From assembly GCF_039555335.1 (NCBI RefSeq), contig NC_092636.1, positions 279,501 to 343,500 on the forward strand: a stretch of DNA of 64,000 nucleotides, written 5' to 3'. This stretch comes from Amphiura filiformis (lineage: Eukaryota > Echinodermata > Ophiuroidea > Amphilepidida > Amphiuridae). The position numbers and the translations under genes are program-made. The notes beneath the pieces were generated by a model. It saw only the letters and a list, made by a program, of their open reading frames with translations, made no database searches and was not told the DNA's origin. Positions 20,881 to 32,336 of the stretch are shown piece after piece (the first letter of the stretch is position 1; each line of letters starts with the position of its first letter).

Positions 20881-23622
20881 TGATCTCGGACTTAATTATT
20901 ACTAATCGTATTGATATTCTCGCCATAACTGAGACTTGGCTTGATGGTGATCATCGTGATAATCACGCTATCGCTGATCTTACTTCAACTCTACCGGACT
21001 ATCAATTACATCATGTCCCTCGCCAAAACAGAACTGGTGGTGGTATATTGGTATTTCTTCGAAAAAAACTTCGATGTGCGTGTAAATGAAACAACCCCGC
21101 TTTTGTCCTTTGAATATATTGATCTTTCAATATCTGCTAATGACCAAAAACCTCTTCGCTCATTGTCATCTATCGCCACAACGATTTAAAATAAACAATC
21201 AACTACAAGTACATTTATGAGCAAATTTTCTGAATTTCTCGAACTTGTTTCCTGTATTCCAGGATATGTAATGATATCGGGAGATTTTAATTTCCATGTT
21301 GATATTTTATCTGATCGTGAAGCTACAATGTTCTTGGATATTATTACATCCGCCTCCATGAAGCAACATATCACTTTCCCAACGATCGAGATGGACATAC
21401 CTTGGATTTAATTTTGACTCGTGAATCTGTTAACTTTAAGTCTGATTTTTCTCCTACTGGCTATCTACCTTCTGATCACGCTGCTGTCAAATGTTTACTA
21501 GATATTGGTAGACCTGATCCAGTGAAGATGGAAATAAAGATGCATAAACTTCGTGATATAGACCTAGACGCCTTCCGTAGTGATATCTTAAACTCATCAT
21601 TACATTTGTCACCTGCTTCGGATCTGGATCAATTAGTAACACAATATTATTCTGTTCTGTGTAATTTACAAGACAAACATGCCCCTCTTATAACTCGGAA
21701 AATAACTTGTCGGCCGCACGCACCTTGGTATAATGAGGAGTTACGCAAAGTGAAACAACAAGTGCGTCGCTGTGAACGCCGCTGGCATTCTACTAAACTG
21801 AAATTCATAGACAGATCTTCAAAGAAGAGTCTAATCGTTATCACCAACTTATTAAACACGCCAAGCGAGATTATCATGTTATGCAATTGGAAGGATGCTA
21901 CTCTCGCCAGCTGTTTAAAAAGGTTGACAGTTTATGTACCCCTATTAAATCTACAAAGGTTCTACCTGCCGACACATCCAATGTTCCACTTGTTGACCGG
22001 TTCTCAAGTTACTTTGTTGACAAAATCAAGCATATCAGTGAGGAATTTAAGAACTTGCCTTCTACTACTGCTATTTCAACAGATATTTGTGAATCTACTA
22101 TAACAGCCATCTTCTCTGGATTTAAACCTCTTTCTGAGGAAGATGTTAGGAACATCATCATGAAATCCCCCTCTTCGACATGTGGACTTGATCACTCAAC
22201 AATGGAAAATTTCCAGACGATTTAAAACATGCTCAAATTGTTCCTCTGATCAAGAAACCTGGTTTAGATCCGGAGACACTAAAAAACTACCGGCCTGTTG
22301 CAAATTTAAAGTTTCTTTCAAAGACAATCGAACGTGCATGTACTTCACAGATACAAAGTTACCTTCTTGAGAACAATTTAAATGGCAAAATGCAAAGTGC
22401 TTATAGATCTAATCACAGCACAGAGACTGCATTGTTACATGTCTTCAATGACTTGTTACTTGCTGCAGATAAGGGCCAGGAGGCCGTTCTGATTCTTTTG
22501 GATTATTCAGCAGCATTTGACACTATTAATCAAGACATTTTATTCCAACGTCTCTCTGATAAGTACGGCATAACTGGATCTGCTCTAAATTGGTTCCAGT
22601 CATATTTTACAAATCGTTCTCAGTCGATAGTTATTGATGGCAAGGAATCTTCTGTTCATGTTCTTGATGAGGGTGTACCTCAAGGTTCTGTTATTGGTCC
22701 TTTAGGTTTCACAATGTACTCATCCCCTTTGGAAAGCATAATTGATGCTCACGGAATTAGTAGAATGATCTATGCAGATGACACACAGGTTTATGTTATT
22801 TTGAAAGATGATAAATCATCAGCTACAATTTTACTACAGGATTGGAACTATGTGTTAGGGATATTAAAAACTGGTCTACTGCTAATCATCTAAAGTTAAA
22901 TCAAGACAAAACTGAAGTTCTTCATATTACATCACGCTTCAGATCCAGTGATAGTATTCCAACTGTGTGTATCGGCGATGCTCAGATTGAACCATCTTTA
23001 AATGCGCAAATCTTGGTGTTCCGTTTGAAAATGATCTAAACATGGCATCTCATATAAATAATATTTGTCGATCTGCCTCTCATGCTCTTTACAAAATTAG
23101 CAGAATTCGTCAATATCTTGATCAACATACTACAGAAAAACTTGTTCATGCCTTCGTAACGTTAATCGCTTGGATAATAACAACGGTTTACTTTATGGTC
23201 TTCCTGATTCACAAATATCTAAGCTTCAACGCATTCAGAACTCAGCCGCCAGACTTGTAACACTTACAAAATCTCGTGATCATATATCTCCAATTCTCCG
23301 CGAACTACACTGGCTACCTATCAAATCCCGCATAACGTATAAGATTCTTCTTCTTACCTACAAATCTCTTCATGATGGACTTGCACCTCTTTATTTACAA
23401 GAACTTCTTCATGAATATAAGCCTACACGCAATCTTCGCTCTACTTCTCAATTTCTTCTTGTAACTCCACCAGTGTCAACTCAATCTTATGGTCAACGCT
23501 CATTTTCTTCTGCTGCAGCTGAGCTCTGGAACAATCTTCCTTACAATATTAAAATATCTAAGACTGTTGATCAATTCAAATGCTCTGTGAAAACATACTT
23601 GTTTAATGTTAAAAATGTTTAA
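20880..23622 (+). pseudogene. LINE endonuclease/reverse transcriptase remnant
   Basis: Endonuclease signatures: NARSIRSKT (just upstream), DILAITETWL, GGGILVFL, YVMISGDFNFHVD, HTLDLILTR, PSDHAAV. RT signatures: QSAYRSNHSTETALLHVFNDLL, LLDYSAAFDTINQDIL, EGVPQGSVIGPL and IYADDTQVY (22390-22893). The C-terminal frame 23170-23622 has LQRIQNSAARLVT, LRELHWLPIKSRITYKILLLTYK and LWNNLP, which place it in the L2/CR1 group. Frameshifts fall near 21090, 21400, 21830, 22220, 22850 and 23030-23160, so no long protein can be made. Confidence 0.88.
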
Positions 23623-23806
23623 TGCTTCATTTCTCTATCATGCCTGTAACCATGGTTACATTTTAAACTTGTTGTTCTATTGTTATTTGTATACAGTGTT
23701 TTTTTATGTAGCGCTTTGAGACTTAATTGTGTATTGCGCTTTATAAGCATGGTTTTATTATTATTATTATTATTAAAAATAATCGTATGGTATAGCATAT
23801 CGTATG

Positions 23807-23897
23807 GATTCCCCCTCTCCCTCCCTCTCTCTTCCCCTCCTCTCCCTCTCTCTCCTCTCTTTTTCCTCTCTCTCCCTCCTTTTCCTCTTTTTTCCTT
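23807..23897 (+). repeat. Polypyrimidine (CCCTCTCT)n tract
   Basis: About 90 bases of almost pure C/T, just after the (ATT)n tail of the LINE. Simple sequence of this type can adopt non-B DNA structures. No coding signal. Confidence 0.85.
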
Positions 23898-23899
23898 GC

Positions 23900-26495
23900 A
23901 CTATAGAGGGCAAGGGCCCAAATAGGCATAATTTGTCATGGTGCTTGCGGAATGCCATGCAGTAAAATACTAAAACGTTGCAGCAATTCATGATTGACAA
24001 CTAAAAATCTACAACAATAGGGAAACGAAAGGCTTCATGGCCAGTCATTTCACAAATTTTGGGCTTTTTTCAAACTAAAATTTACACACTAATTAGTGCT
24101 AAAATGGTCCACCAAATCGCTTCAAGTAGGTCTTCATTTTGCAAAATTTCCAACTTCTGAGTGGCAGACACCCCCTGTGTTGCTCAAGCGACGCAATGCG
24201 CGCTTCGCACACATTTTTTTACATTTACAATTTTTTTTAAGCACCCCGGATGGGGGAACAGTCCTGGAACCGCCCTTGGATATGTCGGATACTTCCAACA
24301 TGTATCATTCAGTATCAGCGTTCGAATTAAGAATTTTTTTGAGGTTGTCCGCCGGACAACCTCAAAAAGATGTTTGGTTGTCCGAAAATATTTTTGGTTG
24401 TCCGAAATTTATATGAACTTTTTGTGCTGTAAAAAATTAAAAAAATTTAAAAAAGCATACACTGCTGCCACTCCCCGCCAGTATTCACATATCATGTCAC
24501 ACACCTTTCCCGAACTCACCTTGTTGCTGTTGTAAAATATCAAATATATCCAAGAAAATACAGGTTTTATGTTCATCATTTATTTATCATCAATAAATTC
24601 ATATTTGTGTCGGATTTTATGCTTGAAAGCCATCAGAATTCATTCTTTTCAAGAAGTCAAAAGACGTAAACATCTCCATTGATTTCATACAATGACCAAT
24701 TATCTAAATCTTGTGCAAACTATTTTTGCCTGTTTTGTCATACGGTTCAATGAAATATGACATTGCTAAAGAGCACTTACAAATTGATATGACCCAAAAT
24801 GTGCAAATTTTTGGCGCTTTTTGCACCTTACCCATAGATATACCAAAATTGCTGAAAAGGTATCCCAAAACCGTGGCACATCCCCGTACACATTCAACCA
24901 GGCAGAATGCCCCCCCCTCACCATCTGTTGTACAAGTACCAAAAAATCCACAGCAGAGTGAGCTGTACCATTTTTGCCCATTGTTTCAAATCCATAAATA
25001 AAAAGTTGATAAAATTAAAAATGTATGTGAGTTACAGACTTACAGTGTCATTGTGCGCCTGTGTCAATGAATGAATTTTTTAAACAGGGTGAACTGACAT
25101 TACATACATGTACATGTATAAGTTTATATGAAAATAATTTATTAATTTTAAAATTTTAAAAAAGTTTTAAAGCTAAAGGTGGACAAGCACACTTCATCTG
25201 CTCATGTTAAATGCTTGCACAATGTTCTTCAGTATGATGGCATATTGAATTCTGAGCTCAGATTTATATATTTTCCAACCATAATTAACCAATCTTACCA
25301 GTTAATTAACGTTAATTAACCGGTTAATTAACCGCCATTTATAATTAACCGGTTAGAGGGTCAGCTCTAGTTCACCCCCGAGCTTGCACATATTCCCAAT
25401 ATAGAGGGTGAAAAATTGATATTTTTTAAATTTAGGGGGTCATTCACCCCTGATCGGGGGTTAACACTACCCCTGGCCTGGAGTGACAACATCGATAGTC
25501 TCCTTCGCAGCCGGTTTCTGTCGTTGATTACAAACCGTAAGCCACCAGAAGCTTGGGCCCAAGACCAGGGCCATGACACTCGTATTCAATCCCTGTATAA
25601 AAAGTGAAGTCACTTCGCCGGCAGTTTGATTGACATTGATTGACTTTGCTATATATGCCGATTGCTATGCAATCCAGTGCGCAGCCTAAAACTTACATAC
25701 TTGCTGTGCACGGCTATGATGCACGTTACTGCTTTATCGGTTAAAAGGACTTATCCTGTATTTTATTTGACAGCTTTCGTCCATGATTGACAGTTCTTGA
25801 ACATTTCAGTGCACAAATTAGTCTTAGTTCCAGACATGCAAGTACACATGTATACAATTGTAACACAATTTGAAAGTACGTTTATTTAATACTCTTTTCA
25901 TTACTTTTTGTGTTAGTAGAGAGAAAATTTGTTACTTGTTTTATTGATTTTCGAGCTAATTTTATGTACGAAATATGCACATTTAGACCGCTGCAGTACA
26001 AACGACAGTCCGTCTTGATTAATTCTAACATCGTCAGGCTAAAATCTCCTCAATCTTGAACGACTATCGAGGAAGTCTATTTGAGCTATTTTTCCAAGAT
26101 GGCGCACATCGACTGCCAATTATTCGGACCCTTTCCGGCAAAAATACAGCTTATTTAGCCAGTCTCATCATGGGGTCATTGGTTATAATATTTTCCTAGC
26201 ATATTGAGGTAACTCCTCAGCTACTTGGTTTTTCACAATAGTCAGTATGATAGTAATGGAAAGAAACGACCAATTGTTCGCCGTTTTTCGCCATTTAATA
26301 TTTTTGAAACGATGACGTAAACATGCATCACCTCTTCCACAGAAAATACACTCCTACACAGTGCATGCCATCACATGCATGATCGCGCATTGGCTGTGTG
26401 ACTGACTTCATTTGCGCAAACGAGTGGCTTATCCTACATGTATAGTATAGTACTCGAGAATCCTTGCCCAGACTAGAAACTGGACCGACAGAATA
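23900..26495. other. SZRD1 intron 1, no gene; small palindromes
   Basis: Holds a perfect 23-base hairpin GAGGTTGTCCGCCGGACAACC(TC) at 24341-24363 followed by two further GGTTGTCCGAAA pieces, and a cluster of GGTTAATTAACC palindromes at about 25295-25350. No element termini or exons could be fixed. Confidence 0.5.
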
Positions 26496-26497
26496 GG

Positions 26498-26530
26498 TAC
26501 TAAAGTTATTTTTTATTACTTCCGTGGTTC
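26498..26530 (+). repeat. Short repeat shared with 28815-28848
   Basis: ACTAAAGTTATTTTTTATTACTTCCGTGGT occurs here (split by one indel) and in inverted orientation at about 28815-28846, so the minus-strand LINE lies between inverted copies. The copy at 28815 extends into a longer repeat that recurs inverted at 30422-30565. Confidence 0.55.
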
Positions 26531-28640
26531 TGATTCTGATTCTGATTCTGATACTGCCCAACACTCCTTTCGTTGCTCAGCAACTGGTGAAGTAATCTGG
26601 ACAGGAATGTGAGTGCGCATAAAAATTTGTTATTCTCTTAGGTGCTTATGTAACTTGGTCTTGAAAGATGTTGATTTCTCTGTAGAGATGATGTCGTATG
26701 GCAAGTTGTTCCAATCAACCACTGTACGTGGGAAAACGAGTATTTATAACAATCTTTCCTGGTCTGAATTCTCTGGAATGTACGGTCGTTGGTATAACGG
26801 GACGGACGTGTAGTTGGGCGCAGTATTTCGTTAGCTGGGATGGACAGGTGACCATGTAAAGCCTTGTGAAGCACCAGAAGTCTTCGCTCTTTCCTTCGTA
26901 GTGACTAGAGGCTCCCATTTCAGTTTGTTGATCACATCTGAAGGATGGCTGTTGTAGTTGTAATCATTGTAAACAAACCTGGCACCCCGACGCTGGACTT
27001 TGTCAAGCTGATTGATGTGGTCTTGTGTGTATGGATCCCAAACGGTTGAACTGTATTCTAAGTGTGGTCTTACAAGAGTGTTGAATGCCCTAACTTTAGT
27101 GTCTCTGGAACATGAAGAAATATTCCTCCTGAGAAAACCTAAGCTTTGGTTGGCAGAAGCTTTCACCTTGTTGATTTGGTGGTTCCACTTGAGATCGTTG
27201 GCCAGATCCACCCCGAAATAAGTGTGATTGGTAGTGAAGTCACTTGCAGAGTTGTTCCTCCAAGATTGTACTTATGTGTGACTGTCTGCGGCTGAGTGGA
27301 ATGAGTAACTTTCATGACAAAACATTTATCACTGTTGAATTCCATTTGCCACTGTTTCTCCCAGTTTTGAAGAGTATTCCTTAAGGACACGTGAGGGCAG
27401 ATTGTCAGGCCCTGATGCTTTCTTGATTTGAAGTTTGGTGAGAAGCTTGACAATCCCTGGGAGGGTGATCTGAATATCTGGCATGGATGGATAAGGTTCT
27501 CCGGCCACACTTGGTAAGTCAGTGTTGTTTTCCTCAGTGAAGACTTTCTGAAATTGTTCGTTAAGTACTTCAGCTTTGCGAGTATTGTCTGATACCAACT
27601 CGCCCTGATCTTTCAGCGTACAACTCCCAAAAGTATCTTGTTTGAGGTTCTTGATATAACCCCAGAAACTCTTAGAAGAAGCTTCGCAAGTTCGTCGTAC
27701 ATAGCGTCTTCTCGTCTTCCTAGTCATTTTGCTGATCTCTTTCCTCAAGCGTTTGAATTTAGCCTCATCTTCAGGGGTCCTGGTTTTCTTATACAGGTTG
27801 TAGGCACATTGTTTATGCTTATGGGCACTCCGGATCTTCTGAGTTAACCATGGTGAAGAACTTCTACAGGTGACTGTTTTAGACGGTATATGATTGTCCA
27901 TACAAGTGGTCAAGCCAGTCTTGAAATCACACCACAGGCGATCAGTAGAACAATTAACATCCTTGGCTTTTTCAACAATGTTGGCACTATAAAGGTTGGT
28001 GAGGTCTTCCTTCATACTCTCAACTTTAGTCTTTTTGTACAGGTATATCTTCCACGGTTGTTGTTTAACTTTCCGTGGCTTTGTAGACAGGATAACACAG
28101 GCTATACTTCGTGATCGCTCATGCCCGGCAGTGCATAGGCCTTCTCAACTAAGGTGGGATGTGAAGTTAGGAAGAGTTCTAAAATATTTCCTTTCCTCGT
28201 CGGAAAGTCCACCATTTGCTCCAGCCCGGTGTCGTTGATCAGAGATAAGAATTCCTTTGAGAGCCCCGGCTTGTAGCCACCTGGAACAGTAGATAGTGTT
28301 GGCCAATGAATACCTGGGAAGTCCCCAGCGAGCCATAACTGGTGTCTCTTGGTATGGTCTATTTTTTCCATTGACTTCCGCAGCTGCATAAGATATTCAC
28401 TTTCGTGTAACACAGTGACTTGCGGCCTGTAAAACACACCTATCAGAAGAGGTTTATGATCTCCAGCTGGGCCCACAAGATTTCTGCATCAGTGTCATTG
28501 TCAGTCCTGTGTGAGGCCACCAAATCACCTTTCATAGCACACCTCCACCATTACTATTTCTGTCTTTTCTCAAAACGTTGTAGTTTTTGGGAATTATTTC
28601 ACTGGAGAGAATGGAGTCATTTATATGGGTCTCCAAGCTG
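26527..28640 (-). mobile_element. LINE remnant with deleted RT core
   Basis: A minus-strand non-LTR element of the CR1/jockey group, truncated in the endonuclease at its 5' end (about 28640) and ending 3' in (ATCAGA)n (seen on + as TCTGAT repeats, 26529-26553). Endonuclease, the start of RT and the C-terminal block are present, but the catalytic RT core is missing. It lies in SZRD1 intron 1 in the same orientation as the gene. Confidence 0.88.
26638..28640 (-). pseudogene. LINE endonuclease/RT pseudogene with internal deletion
   Basis: Reading on -: 28630-28100 has endonuclease pieces (NVLRKDRNSNGGGV, GVFYRPQ, LWLAGDFPGIHWP, GMSDHEV). Positions 28015-27365 carry the linker and RT start (SFWGYIKNLK, KKASGPDNLPSRVLKEYSSKL). 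The sequence then jumps to LQNWEKQWQMEFNSDKC, which in intact relatives follows the YADD motif, so roughly 150 residues with the FDxV, GVPQGS and YADD motifs are gone. The C-terminal block (KVRAFNTLVRPHLEYSSTVWDP, KVQRRGARFV) follows at 27211-26638 with frameshifts. It cannot encode polymerase activity. Confidence 0.86.
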
Positions 28641-28814
28641 TGTGCGCCTAGCGTAGACGAGCGTGCACACATGCACAGAAGAAATAAACAATCACGCTGA
28701 TTGGCTGATCAACGCACTTGACAACAAGCCGGTTGACCCATTGGTCTTCGTTGCGGCGCGTAGTAGGTGACCTTGGCACTTCTACGCGATCGCAATTCAC
28801 TAGCGCATTCCCGG

Positions 28815-28985
28815 ACCACGGAAGTAATAAAAAATTAACTTTAGGGTACATAACACTAAATAGCTTTCCATCTACTTTATGTGCAAAATAGGGGTCACGT
28901 TTTAGGCCGTAAGTCGAGTTACCTCTAGCTTTGATATATATTTGATATCATCTTAATCAGAACAAAATTCTGCATAACATATCTG
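28815..28985 (-). repeat. Inverted-repeat partner of 30422-30565
   Basis: On - this segment reads ATGCAGAATTTTGTTCTGAT in inverse relation to the copy at 30422. The two share AAGATGATATCAAATATAT, GAGGTAACTCGACTTA, AAAACGTGACCCCTATTTTG and GGAAAGCTATTT.GTGTTATG. About 145 bp are conserved. They bracket a 1.4-kb stretch that contains a LINE fragment. Confidence 0.75.
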
Positions 28986-29359
28986 AAAATGACACAACAT
29001 TTTCCGTCTACTTTTTGAGAAAAATTGCGCTATATAAAAAGGATTTAGAAATCCGCCTGTGAAGCGGTTTCCGGCAAAAGTTTATCACGACTATAGTCCC
29101 AAGGCCAAAACTCAAGTTTTGGCCTTCAATTTTAATAAAATTGCATAAAAAAATAAATTTAAGATATCTAAGTTTCTAGTATGTTTTATTTATACCACTG
29201 TCCAGTATTGTAAATTGTTATAACATTCAAAGTTTAATTTACATTAATATTTAATTTCAAAAAGCCATTCGTTACATGTGCTTTTTGGACAAAATGGGAT
29301 AAAACCGATGATGGAGGGGGGGGTAGGCCTACTTGATTGACATTTCTCGTCTTTTTAAA

Positions 29360-30113
29360 TATTCTGCTCTGCATTATTGCAGTGTCATTTAGACTATTGT
29401 AGCACCTCCTGGTTTACTGGTTTATCAAAGGAAAGTCAACGTAAGCTTCAAATCACTCAAAACAAAATGGTTCGTTTTACTTTGAACTTATCCTCGAGAG
29501 ATCATGTTGGTCAAATCAATTTGGACACTGTCAAACTGCTTGATACCCAAAACAGGGCTAGACAATTAAGGCTAAATCACATGTTTAATATTTTTCACTC
29601 ACTGGCCCGTCTTATCTTGATCAATTCTTTACAAAAATATCTCATGTTCATAATTATACCACTAGGTCTAGTGCTTCAAATTTCCATGTCCCGAGAGCTT
29701 ACACCAAAAAGTCTTTTTTCTATCAATCCACACTTGATTGGAATAATTTACCATCCCAAATCAAAGCTATTATTGACATAAATACTTTTAAATATGCCAT
29801 AAAAAACACCTTGCCAGAAGTGTGTTAACCCAAGAGTCAGCTGCATTTGTGTAACCTGTTCCTTTCTGTCCTTTTGCTTGTTTTGTCCTCCGTCCCAGGC
29901 ACCGTCTTGTCTTTATGTTGGACCCCATTGGAAATAAGTTTACACATTTGCAGCTAGACTTTATGGGTTATCCTGGCATTTCGGCTTTTTGGTGGCTTTG
30001 CTTGTATCCATGTATTTCATGTAAATGCTAAATTTGTGATAATTTGTGATTGATTATATTTATTGTTATTGTCGATTTTGCCGAATAAATATGAATGAAT
30101 GAATGAATGAATG
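29360..30113 (+). mobile_element. 5'-truncated LINE fragment with (GAAT)n tail
   Basis: The frame QCHLDYCSTSWFTGLSKESQ...LQITQNKMVRFTL, continued after a frameshift near 29600 by FHVPRAYTKKSFFYQSTLDWNNLPSQIKA, is the C-terminal region of a non-LTR retrotransposon. It stops at about 29827. A 3' UTR follows and ends in GAATGAATGAATGAATGAATG (30092-30113, one base over five full units). No RT core is present. The clade differs from the other LINEs by its tail and by the HLDYCSTSWF motif. Confidence 0.8.
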
Positions 30114-30421
30114 TACTGAGAATGTTTTAATATTCAAGTTACCGGTATGCAATTGTAAAAGATGTTCAAAGAACGTTTACTCTTAACATCAATTAATATC
30201 TTCATGAAAATGGCAAATCAGCAACCATTATGCGTTCATGTGCATCAAAATGACGAAAAATGGCAAGTGTCAGCTATCATGCTTTTGTTTGAAATCGACA
30301 CCCTGTCTAAAAGTATAAAGAAAATAACCCAAAATTTCTTTAAATTAATTCAAAATATAGTGAAAAAGATAACAAAATACTTTTTAAGGCCTAAAAGCAA
30401 TGTTTTAGCCTCTTCAAGAAT

Positions 30422-30565
30422 GCAGAATTTTGTTCTGATTAAGATGATATCAAATATATATTTCAAAACTAGAGGTAACTCGACTTATAGCCTAAAACGT
30501 GACCCCTATTTTGCATGTAAAGTCCATGGAAAGCTATTTTGTGTTATGTACCCTTTATGCTTCCG
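30422..30565 (+). repeat. Inverted-repeat partner of 28815-28985
   Basis: Same family as 28815-28985 in opposite orientation. It is cut off on its right by the GC-rich element that starts at 30572. Confidence 0.75.
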
Positions 30566-30571
30566 TCAATT

Positions 30572-30972
30572 GCAAGCCCGGCTACCAGGGACCCGGGCAC
30601 AGCGGGGACGTAGCGGGGGGAGATTACCAAAGGCAATTGTAATAATCCCGCTATGCCCCGGGTATTGTCCCGGGTACCGTCCCGGGTACCGGGGCGCGGG
30701 GCACAAATTGTGGGTGAAACCCCCGGTACTGTCCCCGCCCATGCCAGCCAGGTTTCAAAGTGCTGTATTAATTTTCAATGTTTTTAATCAGCAAATCCAA
30801 AATTTAAGTATTTCCATGGCCCCGCGACCGGGACGACTGATTGTACATCCCGGGTACAGCGGGTACAGTCCTGGGTACCGGGGACTTACATTCTGGTAAT
30901 TTCAGGGTGACAGTCCCGGGCCGCCCCGGGTATTGTGTCTACAGTGCCCGGGTCCCTGGGAGCCAGGCTTGC
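30572..30972. mobile_element. GC-rich TIR element with CCCGGGTAC repeats
   Basis: The termini GCAAGCCCGGCTACCAGGGA and TCCCTGGGAGCCAGGCTTGC are inverted with a few mismatches and extend to CCCGGGCAC/GTGCCCGGG. The interior repeats CCCGGGTACCGTCCCGGGTA-type units in both orientations and is far richer in G+C than its surroundings. An open frame crosses it (30162-30899) but has no recognisable domain and its start lies outside the element. I treat that frame as accidental. Confidence 0.75.
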
Positions 30973-31656
30973 AATAAGCCAAATCGGCATTAGAAGTTTG
31001 CAATGCATTCTGGGACAGTTTTTGAATTTTTAGGACACTTTGTCCTTTGACCTATCAGAAATATTGGTTTTTGTGCATACAAAAATAATTTTAAAAAGTT
31101 TTACTAGAATAAAAACAAATCAAAAAAATATATTTGTTTTATAAATTAATTATTTAAATATTTTTAATGATAACATTTTTACAATAATAGATAAATAAAT
31201 AATAATTAGAGAAATTTCCCGATATGTCAGAGGTCAAAGTGTCCTAAAAGTGCTCTCAAAAACCGGAAGTCACAATGGCGATTGGGCTTATTGACATTAC
31301 CGACATGTTCACTTTAAATCACTCGATATCAGCTCATATGAATTCGACAAGTGTCGTCAATGATAACATGCAGAAAAAACCGGACATTTTATCTCAAAAG
31401 CAATTCTCTGTGGCGGATGAAGACAACTTCCGAGTTTGAAATGTGAGTGGTGAATTTAGTATATTTTAGGCCATATTTTTTGCACATGAAATAGCGAAAA
31501 AAGTCAACTGTCATCGATATATGCCGACAAATTTTTTGGAATTTACAGAAACAGAGCTTTAATTTGATACCAAATTTATTTTGCCAAGTATTGCAGGGAC
31601 GCCAGGAATGGCGCTCAAGTAGGCCAAAATCACACGTTATCCTATGGGGCGCTTAT

Positions 31657-32336
31657 TTAGTGTTGCGCCCCCCTTGTAACGGCCGTCGTTATGAACGCGT
31701 TGTTTTTACATTCTTCGCGTAAAATAAGAAATGCTCGTCATGAAATGTGTTCTATTTCAATCATGATGATAAACAATGATTACGAAAAGTCACCCTGATG
31801 AATTATTATGGGGAAAAACGCTTATTGGACGAGCATGCGCCTGCAAAGTCTAGAAATTGTATCCAAAAATCTTCAAAAGGCTCAAAATGGGTTTTAAAGT
31901 TAATAGGCATTGTTAATCTGCATGAAGCCGTTTTGCTGCATATTCAGTAGGCCTATGCAAAAAGATCATAATTGTTACTACTGAAACGGGGGGGGGGTTT
32001 GTACTTCACCCTCATTAACAAGTGCTTTCCAAAACAAAATGGCAAAACAGATAATCTAGAAAAGAAATTAAACTTGGTTCAAAGACGTGCTTAAATTGTT
32101 GTCTGTCATTAGTTTTAGTGAGTTTTGTGCAAACTCTCACATATTGGAGGAAAAGTCGAAATATGCGATGTTCCGCATTTCGGCACTAATCTTTAAAACA
32201 ACATTTCTCTTGAACGAAATGTCGCAGAGACATGAAATTTTCGGTGTTGAGCTACAAATTTTCTCTAATTTAATTAATAAGTGACAAATGTGGATTTTGA
32301 AAACTTTTAAATCCTTATAAGGGGCAACACTAAATC
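31657..32336. mobile_element. Possible MITE with TTTAGTGTTGCGCCCCC ends inside the tandem unit
   Basis: TTTAGTGTTGCGCCCCCCTT at the left and AAGGGGCAACACTAAA at the right are inverted. Copy 2 has the fuller right end AAGGGGGCGCAACACTAAA. This suggests the 1.1-kb unit itself includes a 0.68-kb TIR element that was amplified with it. The TSD cannot be separated from the TIR. Confidence 0.55.

Larger units (their letters stand above)
20302..23775 (+). mobile_element. Degenerate L2/CR1-like LINE with 2A-like motif
   Basis: Order: hydrophobic signal-like N-terminus, 2A-like motif, APE endonuclease (about 20830-21500), reverse transcriptase (about 22170-23000), L2-type C-terminal block (23170-23622), and a 3' end TAGCGCTTTGAGA...GCGCTTTATAA followed by (ATT)n at 23756-23775. 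It is inserted in SZRD1 intron 1, opposite to the gene's transcription. Several frameshifts disrupt the reading frame, so it is inactive as a unit. Confidence 0.9.

Noticed and set aside
30162..30899. 245-codon open frame on +
   Set aside because: It spans the junction between a dispersed repeat and the GC-rich TIR element. The second half is CCCGGG-repeat translation, and no domain or splice logic is seen.
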